From assembly GCA_015521505.1 (NCBI GenBank), contig WAOB01000102.1:1-5004 (forward strand): DNA of 5,004 bases, written 5' to 3'. The notes beneath the pieces were generated by a model that ran no database searches, had not been told where the DNA came from, and worked only from the letters and a program-made list of their open reading frames with translations. Shown piece by piece: positions 1 to 4,667 of the stretch. This DNA comes from Nanobdellati archaeon. Lineage in GTDB: Archaea > EX4484-52 > JAADEF01. The position numbers and the translations under genes are program-made. Position 1 is the stretch's first letter, and the number at the start of each line of letters is the position of its first letter.

Positions 1-1
1 G

Positions 2-373
2 GAGGGTAGGTTGTTTGTTTGTTATAGGAATAATGATGGATCTTATACTGTGAGACTTAATTACAATAGCAGAATTGAGGTTGATGGTGTAATGTATAAG
101 GATGGCAGCATTATTGTTGTGGAAATTAGTAAAAGCAGAGCAAAGTTAAATCATTTGATTATAGATTTTATAAATAATCTTTTGGAAGAATATAACAAAG
201 TAAGTTATTTTATTGTCATGCCAGAAGAAAAAGTATTAGATAAAAATAAGAATACTTATAATAAGAGAATATTTAATTTTATTAACCACATGGAAAAATA
301 TGTTAGGGATTTTGATAGATTGAATATTGGCATTATAGCATCAACAAAATTAAATAATGAGCGTAAAATATAA
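2..373 (+). CDS. 3' portion of an unrecognised protein, possibly PD-(D/E)XK nuclease-like
   Basis: I do not recognise this gene. The frame is open to the left edge and ends at TAA 371-373, so the 5' end is probably missing. A TTG at 11 preceded by GGAGGG could instead be the real start, giving 120 residues. Numbered from that TTG, an acidic 'EVDG' (D25) precedes a hydrophobic strand 'IIVVEIS' (E38) with K41 next to it. This D...E...K spacing faintly recalls restriction-like nuclease folds, but the usual E-x-K is here E-x-x-K. It is followed by 'HLIIDFINNLLEE', a likely helix, a strand 'VSYFIVMP', and a Lys/Asn-rich region. There is no signal peptide or membrane segment. The gene precedes nrdR by 56 bases, but nrdR has its own promoter, so an operon is unlikely. 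The nuclease idea is a guess from pattern; the reading frame itself is credible. Confidence 0.6.
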   Translation, partial: EGRLFVCYRNNDGSYTVRLNYNSRIEVDGVMYKDGSIIVVEISKSRAKLNHLIIDFINNLLEEYNKVSYFIVMPEEKVLDKNKNTYNKRIFNFINHMEKYVRDFDRLNIGIIASTKLNNERKI

Positions 374-398
374 AAATCAGATTCGGTTTAATTTAATC

Positions 399-406
399 TT
401 TAAATA
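399..406 (+). promoter_or_regulatory. TATA box of nrdR
   Basis: TTTAAATA lies with its centre about 27 bases upstream of the nrdR ATG at 430. That is the archaeal TATA-to-start distance, so transcription should begin at or next to the ATG. No Shine-Dalgarno sequence is present between 407 and 429, which fits a leaderless mRNA. I see no NrdR-box-like palindrome here that would indicate autoregulation. Confidence 0.55.
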
Positions 407-429
407 ATTTACCCTCGATATATTAATTT

Positions 430-891
430 ATGCGATGTCCCTTTTGTGGTAATGAGGAAACAAAAGTAATAGATTCCCGTATAACCGAAGAGGGTAAAGT
501 GGTTAGGAGAAGGAGGGAATGTCCAAACTGTGGGAACAGATTTACAACTTATGAAAGAGTAGAACTTAATGTTGTTGTAGTCAAAAGGGATGGGAGAAGG
601 GAGAAGTTTAATAGAGATAAGATAGTTAATGGCATGGTTAAGGCATGCGAGAAAAGACCTGTAAGTATGGAAGCAATAGAAGAGGCAGCAACTCGCATAG
701 AGGAAACTATAAGGAATGAAGGCAGGAAAGAGGTAAGCTCAGATTACATAGGTAAGTTGGTAATGAACGAGCTTAAAAAGTTGGATGCTGTTGCTTATGT
801 TAGATTTGCATCTGTTTATAAACAATTTGCAGATATTAGTGAGTTTGAGAAGATACTAGAAGAGTTGAAGAAGAAAGGGAATAGTGAATGA
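430..891 (+). CDS. nrdR: Transcriptional repressor NrdR
   Basis: NrdR represses ribonucleotide reductase genes when its ATP-cone senses high ATP/dATP. The 153-residue product matches the family's usual length of about 150. The N-terminal zinc ribbon has CPFC (C3, C6) and CPNC (C31, C34), with the typical 'VIDSR' and 'RRRREC' between them and 'RFTTYER' after. An ATP-cone follows at about residues 48-138, including '[11 protein letters not shown]' and ending in the typical '[14 protein letters not shown]'. The ATG at 430 gives the canonical 'MRCPFCG' start; it has no Shine-Dalgarno but a TATA box 27 bases upstream, so it is probably leaderless. No reductase gene is in the window, so the target is unseen. 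Three of 17 arginines use CGN codons (R2, R17 and the R in 'ATRIEE'), while the genes from 1436 onward use none. NrdR is mainly bacterial, so transfer is possible. The family call is very secure. Confidence 0.97.
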   Translation: MRCPFCGNEETKVIDSRITEEGKVVRRRRECPNCGNRFTTYERVELNVVVVKRDGRREKFNRDKIVNGMVKACEKRPVSMEAIEEAATRIEETIRNEGRKEVSSDYIGKLVMNELKKLDAVAYVRFASVYKQFADISEFEKILEELKKKGNSE

Positions 892-965
892 AGGAATTCG
901 AAAGTTAGAGCCTGAAATACAAGATAAGAATATATTATCGGTATTGTATGTCTATCATATTATTA

Positions 966-1000
966 ATATTTTCCTGTTGCCTACACCTTGCAGGTAATAT
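966..1000. other. Imperfect hairpin in convergent intergenic DNA
   Basis: ATATT (966-970) can pair with AATAT (996-1000), and CCTG (973-976) with CAGG (991-994). They are separated by a small internal loop (TT against T) and closed by a 14-base loop. Nine pairs in two short helices is modest in AT-rich DNA. An alternative pairing of ACACC (983-987) with GGTGT (1007-1011) competes with it. It might help define 3' ends for either convergent transcript, but it could be chance. Confidence 0.25.
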
Positions 1001-1032
1001 AGATATGGTGTTATGATTAGTGTGATATTATA

Positions 1033-1050
1033 TTTTTTGACTATCTTTTT
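1033..1050 (+). terminator. Candidate U-tract terminator of nrdR
   Basis: Six Ts at 1033-1038 and five at 1046-1050 lie about 140 bases past the nrdR stop and just before the opposing gene. Archaeal RNA polymerase commonly terminates on short U-runs without a hairpin, so these are the likeliest 3' ends for nrdR. The minus strand has no comparable run directly after the UPF0147 stop. Confidence 0.4.
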
Positions 1051-1067
1051 ACCTCTTCTCTTTCCTC

Positions 1068-1334
1068 CTACTCCTCTTCCAACTGCTGTAAAAACGACTC
1101 TAACATACTAACAACATTCCATATTTCTGTTCTTGAGAACTGTTGGAGGTTTTGATCATTACTTGCCTCATCTAAGATACTTATTGCGGATGTTATTCTG
1201 GTTTTTAAGCTTTGCTCCTCGTTTGATTTTATTTCCTTAATAGCATCGTTTATCATGCTTCTAACATTTCTAGGTATTCTCCTATCCTCAGCAAGTTGTT
1301 CTAAGAATTCAAGTATTTCTTCTAAATTTCCCAT
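1068..1334 (-). CDS. UPF0147 family protein
   Basis: This is a small, all-helical archaeal protein of unknown function with 88 residues, a typical length for the family. The diagnostic stretches are 'DRRIPRNVRSMINDA' (residues 17-31) and 'SRTEIWNVVSMLES' (67-80), with 'LDEAS' between them. I chose the ATG at 1334 because GAGGTG (1346-1341 on this strand) sits six bases upstream of it. A GTG three codons earlier lies inside that Shine-Dalgarno and cannot be the start. The C-terminus is acidic (LEEE). There is no signal peptide, membrane segment or catalytic motif, and it is presumably cytosolic. It is divergent from the editing-domain/rqcH cluster, with 101 bases between starts, and convergent with nrdR. 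UPF0147 is, to my knowledge, an archaeal family, so this is one of the best taxonomic pointers in the window. Function should not be inferred from the neighbours. Confidence 0.93.
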   Translation of the reverse strand: MGNLEEILEFLEQLAEDRRIPRNVRSMINDAIKEIKSNEEQSLKTRITSAISILDEASNDQNLQQFSRTEIWNVVSMLESFLQQLEEE

Positions 1335-1340
1335 AGTAAT

Positions 1341-1346
1341 CACCTC
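1341..1346 (-). promoter_or_regulatory. Shine-Dalgarno site of the UPF0147 gene
   Basis: Read on the minus strand this is GAGGTG continuing into ATT, matching the anti-Shine-Dalgarno end of 16S rRNA (GGAGGTGAT). It lies six bases from ATG 1334. It decides the start and excludes the in-frame GTG (1343-1341) that overlaps it. Confidence 0.75.
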
Positions 1347-1370
1347 TTTGATTTGATTAGTTAAGAAGAT

Positions 1371-1406
1371 GTTTATAAATTATAAAATGAGTAATATTTA
1401 AAAAAT
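1371..1406. promoter_or_regulatory. Divergent promoter region with TATA-like elements for both strands
   Basis: On the minus strand, ATTTATAAA (1380-1372) lies about 25 bases before a likely start of transcription near 1350, giving the UPF0147 mRNA a short leader that just includes its Shine-Dalgarno. On the plus strand, ATTTAAAAA (1396-1404) lies about 25 bases before roughly 1425, giving the 1436 gene a leader of about 11 bases that contains GGTGAT. TATAAAAT (1381-1388) is an alternative plus-strand box. AT richness makes the exact boxes uncertain. Confidence 0.45.
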
Positions 1407-1426
1407 TATTTGAGCATAAAAGTTAT

Positions 1427-1432
1427 GGTGAT
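1427..1432 (+). promoter_or_regulatory. Shine-Dalgarno site of the editing-domain gene
   Basis: GGTGAT matches the 3' half of the archaeal GGAGGTGAT consensus and lies three bases before ATG 1436. It supports that ATG, which also gives the expected N-terminus of the family. Confidence 0.5.
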
Positions 1433-1435
1433 AGG

Positions 1436-1858
1436 ATGAAAGCACTATACTGGCACATATATTTTTTAGAGGTTATTCATACACAAAAAGCACTAAAAAG
1501 TGCTGATGATTTAATGCCTTCTGAGAAGGAAAGGAAGTTTGAAGAAGGGGTTATGTGCTTAATTGCTTTAGAGGAAGGAGATGAGAAAAAAGAAGATTTA
1601 TTTGAGAAGTTTTATGAGGATTTAAGTGATTACTTAAACAAGGTTAAAGCAAGCAAAGTTTTTCTCTATCCGTATGCACATTTAAGCACCAATTTGCTTA
1701 AACCAAGCATAAGCAAGGAGATGTTCTATTCCTTAGTTAAGTTCTTAAAAAATAAGTTAGGAGAGAGCAATGTAGGGTTTGCAGAGTTTGGATGGTATAA
1801 GGAATTTAAAGTTCATGTTAGAGGTCATCCTTTGGCAGAGCTTAGTAGAACATTTTGA
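1436..1858 (+). CDS. Stand-alone archaeal threonyl-tRNA synthetase editing domain
   Basis: In archaea this domain forms the N-terminus of threonyl-tRNA synthetase, has a D-aminoacyl-tRNA deacylase-like fold, and hydrolyses Ser-tRNA(Thr). The 140-residue product covers the whole domain and stops right after 'HPLAELSRTF', where the full-length enzyme would continue into its catalytic part. Key residues by comparison with the Pyrococcus abyssi domain as I remember it: H82 in 'YPYAHLS', Y121 and K122 in 'GWYKEFK', H131 and E135 in 'GHPLAELSR'. All are kept. Near the N-terminus H7 is kept, but the usual following 'SDY' reads 'IYF'. No class II synthetase motifs are present, so it should act in trans, removing mischarged serine. 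A separate synthetase lacking editing is expected elsewhere in the genome. It is the first gene of a cluster, 11 bases before rqcH. The domain identity is secure; stand-alone action is inferred. Confidence 0.93.
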   Translation: MKALYWHIYFLEVIHTQKALKSADDLMPSEKERKFEEGVMCLIALEEGDEKKEDLFEKFYEDLSDYLNKVKASKVFLYPYAHLSTNLLKPSISKEMFYSLVKFLKNKLGESNVGFAEFGWYKEFKVHVRGHPLAELSRTF

Positions 1859-1863
1859 AAGGT
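1858..1863 (+). promoter_or_regulatory. Shine-Dalgarno site deciding the rqcH start
   Basis: AAAGGT lies six bases before ATG 1870 and overlaps the last base of the upstream stop codon. It favours ATG 1870 over an in-frame TTG at 1855 that overlaps the upstream stop, and suggests translational coupling. Confidence 0.5.
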
Positions 1864-1869
1864 ATTAAC

Positions 1870-3675
1870 ATGGATCTAACATCTATTGAGGTTTATCACT
1901 GGGTTAAAGAAAACAAGAGTTTTTTTGAGCATGCTAAATTTGAGAAGGCATGGCAAGTAGGAGATTATATAATTATAAGATTCTATATTAAAGGCCAGGG
2001 AAATAAAGATCTGGTTATGGGTAATGGTGCTATTTTCTTTACTTCTTATGATATTGCAAAACCACCTCAACCTACGAACTTTGCCATGGTTTTGAGAAAA
2101 CATCTTAAAGGAAAGTGGGTTAAAGGTTTTAAGCAGTATAACCTTGATAGGATAATTGTGTGGGAGTTTGAAAACTGCTATTTGATTGTTGAGCTTATGA
2201 GATTAACGAATGTTATTTTGGTTGATAAGAACATGAGGATTTTGGGTTTACTCAAACCAGTAAAATCCAAAACAAGAGATTTAAGTTTAAGAAAGGAATA
2301 TGTTTTTCCAGAATCTAAGAAAAGCATTCTTGAGGAGAGTTTTGAGGAGTTTAAGAAAAACATAAGAGATGATTTTTTCTCAATACCTAATATTTATGGT
2401 ATACATAAGAAGTATGTATCCTATGCTATTGATAAATGCGGAAATAATTATGAGTGCATGTTTAATATGTTAAGAAGATTTTATGAGGAGACAAGCTTTT
2501 GTATGTGCGAGGAAGAGGTTTTAGGTTATTGCATAAGAGATGAGTGCGAGAGAGTAGAAACCATTAATGAAGCAATAGAGAAAGTTGCTATAAAGGAAGT
2601 TGAAAGAGAAACATTTGAGATGTCTTTGACAGAGAAAAGCAAACCTTCCAAGGAAGAGAAGAAGATTGATTATATGGTTAAGGGCTTAGAGGAGATGAAA
2701 AAGAAGTTGGAGGTTACGGAAAAGCAAGCAGGGTGGTTAAACGAGAATATAGATAAAGTTGAAGATGCTTTAGAGAGTGTTAAAAGAAACAACGAGCACG
2801 AGTTGGTTGAGAAAGTGGATTACAATAAAGGAGTGTTTTTTATCTCAACCCCTTATGGAAGGGCAAAACTTAATATAAGCAAGAATGTTTATGTTTCAAT
2901 GCAAGCATTGTATGATGAGATAAAAGAGTTAAAGAAGAAAATATCTAATCTTGAAAAAAGGATTACAGAAGAGAAAGAAAAAGCCAATAAAGAAAGCAAG
3001 ATTAAAGAATCTGCTGCTTTCCAGCTTGTTAAAAAGAAAAAAGAGAGAAAGTGGTATGAGAGGTTTAAGTGGTTCTTTACTTCAAAAGGAAATTTATTTG
3101 TTTTAGGTAAAGATGCAACAACTAATGAAATACTTATTAAAAAGTATATGCAAGATAACGATTTGGTTTTCCATATGCTTTTACCAGGATCGGGTTTTGG
3201 TTTGCTTAAAAATGTTAGAGGTAATGAAGATGAAGAAGAGATTTTTGAGTGTGCCCAATTCACTGCTTGCCATTCCTCTTTATGGAAGCAGAAGGTTTTT
3301 CATGGTGAGGTTTTTTGGGTTTATCCAGAACAGGTTAGCAAAAAACCACCTTCAGGAGAGTTTATTGCTAAAGGATCATTTATGATTTATGGAAAAAAGA
3401 ACATATTAAAGGTGCCTTTGGAGTTGAGCTTTGGATATGATAAGGATAAAAAAGAGGTTATTTATGGCTCTTTATCCATGGTTTTGAAAATTACAAGAGA
3501 TTATGCAATAGTTATTCCAGGAGATAAAAAAGCAAAGGATTTAATCCCTAAAATAAAATCCAGGATTTGCAGAAACCTATCTAAAGATGACTGCTTGATT
3601 GTTGAGAGGTGGGATGATGAATTCTTTAGGGAAAGAATACCATTTGGAATGGGGGATGTTAGAGGAAAGGCTTAA
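1870..3675 (+). CDS. rqcH: RqcH/NFACT ribosome-associated quality control protein
   Basis: RqcH (Rqc2/NEMF homologue) binds 50S subunits carrying peptidyl-tRNA after a stall and recruits tRNA(Ala) to add a C-terminal tail that marks the chain for destruction. The product has 601 residues from ATG 1870. NFACT-N spans about 1-150, with 'NFAMVLRKHL' (70-79) and the functional D93-R94 pair in 'NLDRIIVWEF'. A helical, cysteine-rich linker covers 170-230 and coiled coils about 260-310 and 345-390. NFACT-R covers about 394-513, with 'KWYERFKWFF', 'KDATTNEILIKKYM' and 'EQVSKKPPSGEF'. An NFACT-C-like tail ends in 'ERIPFGMGD'. Departures: the usual Asp near the N-terminus ('SLDV') is E7 in 'TSIEV', and the 'HxDxHGA' segment reads 'FHMLLPGSGF'. 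It lies 11 bases after the editing-domain gene and overlaps the next gene. Every arginine uses AGA/AGG. The family call is very secure; tail composition is inferred. Confidence 0.95.
   Translation: MDLTSIEVYHWVKENKSFFEHAKFEKAWQVGDYIIIRFYIKGQGNKDLVMGNGAIFFTSYDIAKPPQPTNFAMVLRKHLKGKWVKGFKQYNLDRIIVWEFENCYLIVELMRLTNVILVDKNMRILGLLKPVKSKTRDLSLRKEYVFPESKKSILEESFEEFKKNIRDDFFSIPNIYGIHKKYVSYAIDKCGNNYECMFNMLRRFYEETSFCMCEEEVLGYCIRDECERVETINEAIEKVAIKEVERETFEMSLTEKSKPSKEEKKIDYMVKGLEEMKKKLEVTEKQAGWLNENIDKVEDALESVKRNNEHELVEKVDYNKGVFFISTPYGRAKLNISKNVYVSMQALYDEIKELKKKISNLEKRITEEKEKANKESKIKESAAFQLVKKKKERKWYERFKWFFTSKGNLFVLGKDATTNEILIKKYMQDNDLVFHMLLPGSGFGLLKNVRGNEDEEEIFECAQFTACHSSLWKQKVFHGEVFWVYPEQVSKKPPSGEFIAKGSFMIYGKKNILKVPLELSFGYDKDKKEVIYGSLSMVLKITRDYAIVIPGDKKAKDLIPKIKSRICRNLSKDDCLIVERWDDEFFRERIPFGMGDVRGKA
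3606..3611 (+). promoter_or_regulatory. Shine-Dalgarno-like site inside the end of rqcH
   Basis: GAGGTG, followed by GG, ends five bases before ATG 3617 and could start the downstream gene within rqcH. It is also simply the rqcH codons for Glu-Arg-Trp, so it may be coincidence. Confidence 0.4.
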
Positions 3676-4663
3676 ATCCTTAGGGTTTCAACAACTCTCT
3701 AATAATCATGATGCGGATAGAGGCACTTATGTTTTGGTTTGTTATCTTAATAAGTCATTCAAAATCAAAAAGTGGTTGCTACCAAAAGGAATTTATTTGT
3801 ATGTTGGTAGAGCAATGAAGAACTTTAATGCTAGGATTGAGAGGCATTTTAGAAAGGAAAAAACTAAGAGATGGCACATAGATTATTTGCTTGAAAAGGC
3901 AAGAATCATCAGAGTTTTTTATTCTCTAGGAGATAGAGAAAGTGAAACTGCCAAATATTTTGAAAGATATTATGCTCCTATAAGGGGTTTTGGTAATAGT
4001 GATGATAAACATACTTCCTCTCATCTATTTTACATACATCCTCTAAATCATATAGTAGATGTTTTTTACAAAAAAGCTAAAGAGCTTAAAGCACCTGTTT
4101 TCCAAGCTTTGGAAAGAACTTCTGATCCTTATGAAAGATTTATTTTTGTTTTTCTCTCTTCTAGAACAAAGGATGAGAAAACTTTGGAAGTTACGAAGAG
4201 ATTTATTTCTAAGTTTCCTAATTGGGAGAGTATAAGAAATGCGAGCATAGAGAAGATAGCAAAAGCTCTTTATGGTGTTGCTTTTCACAACCAAAAAGCA
4301 AAAAACATAAAAATAATTGCTGAAAAGCTTAAAAATAATGAAATACCCAAAACTTATGAAGAGATGGTTTCATTACCAGGCATAGGGGAAAAAATAGCAA
4401 AAGTTATATTAGCAGATGTTTTCAGGGAAAATGTTATAGGTGTTGATACTCATGTCCATAGAATATCTAACAGATTAGGATTGATTAATACAGAAACTCC
4501 TGAAAAAACAAGCAAAGAGTTGGAGGTTAAAGTTCCTAATAAGATTAAGCAAAAACTTAACATCTCTTTTGTTGGGTATGGACAAGTTATATGCAAACCA
4601 ATAAATCCTTTATGTGATGAATGTAGTATTAGAGAATATTGTTTTTATGGTATTAGAAAGTGA
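3617..4663 (+). CDS. DUF123 (GIY-YIG-like) domain fused to endonuclease III
   Basis: This is a two-domain DNA-repair protein of 348 residues from ATG 3617. The N-terminal DUF123 domain (about 35-140) resembles GIY-YIG nucleases: 'GTYVL' (Y38), 'GIYLYVG' (58-64), R73, 'WHIDYLL' (86-92), a Glu-rich helix near 108-110 and 'GFGNSDD' (124-130). The C-terminal endonuclease III domain (about 155-348) excises oxidised pyrimidines and nicks abasic sites. It shows 'LSSRTKDEKT', the helix-hairpin-helix 'LPGIGEK' with catalytic K259, 'GVDTHVHR' with D277, and a 4Fe-4S site C326-x6-C333-x2-C336-x5-C342. All signature residues are intact. The start is uncertain: ATG 3617 has a good Shine-Dalgarno but overlaps rqcH by 59 bases, while ATG 3656 (335 residues) overlaps by 20. 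It is probably co-transcribed with rqcH, and the next gene follows after four bases. Nuclease activity of DUF123 is inference. Confidence 0.93.
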   Translation: MNSLGKEYHLEWGMLEERLKSLGFQQLSNNHDADRGTYVLVCYLNKSFKIKKWLLPKGIYLYVGRAMKNFNARIERHFRKEKTKRWHIDYLLEKARIIRVFYSLGDRESETAKYFERYYAPIRGFGNSDDKHTSSHLFYIHPLNHIVDVFYKKAKELKAPVFQALERTSDPYERFIFVFLSSRTKDEKTLEVTKRFISKFPNWESIRNASIEKIAKALYGVAFHNQKAKNIKIIAEKLKNNEIPKTYEEMVSLPGIGEKIAKVILADVFRENVIGVDTHVHRISNRLGLINTETPEKTSKELEVKVPNKIKQKLNISFVGYGQVICKPINPLCDECSIREYCFYGIRK

Positions 4664-4667
4664 TTTA

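Larger units (their letters stand above)
892..1067. other. Convergent intergenic region between nrdR and the UPF0147 gene
   Basis: This 176-base stretch separates the stop of nrdR from the stop of the minus-strand UPF0147 gene. It holds a weak hairpin (966-1000) and two T-runs (1033-1038, 1046-1050) that could end nrdR transcription. A pyrimidine-rich tract continues from 1051 into the 3' end of the opposing gene. I found no tRNA, no convincing C/D-box RNA and no credible protein. A 36-37 codon frame starting at GTG 884 is discussed among the rejected items. Confidence 0.5.

Noticed and set aside
884..997. A 37-codon frame from GTG overlapping the nrdR stop, reading 'GIRKLEPEIQDKNIL' early on
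   Set aside because: It is short, lacks a clear ribosome site, has a hydrophobic tail without family resemblance, and ends in the hairpin. It may be a gene remnant, but nothing supports expression.
1051..1067. Purine-rich AGGAGG-containing tract on the minus strand just after the UPF0147 stop, resembling a strong ribosome site
   Set aside because: No start codon followed by an open frame lies within useful distance; the downstream minus-strand sequence is non-coding.
2889..3263. Reverse-strand open frame of 124 codons inside rqcH
   Set aside because: It lies opposite a conserved gene. Its Ser/Leu/Phe-rich composition is the mirror of the Lys/Glu-rich coiled coil, with no start signal or family motif. 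The smaller reverse frames at 1876-2103, 2178-2363 and 4043-4294 are dismissed for the same reason.
3113..3385. Same-strand frame of 90 codons within rqcH
   Set aside because: It is out of frame with the conserved NFACT-R sequence, has no ribosome site and no recognisable domain.
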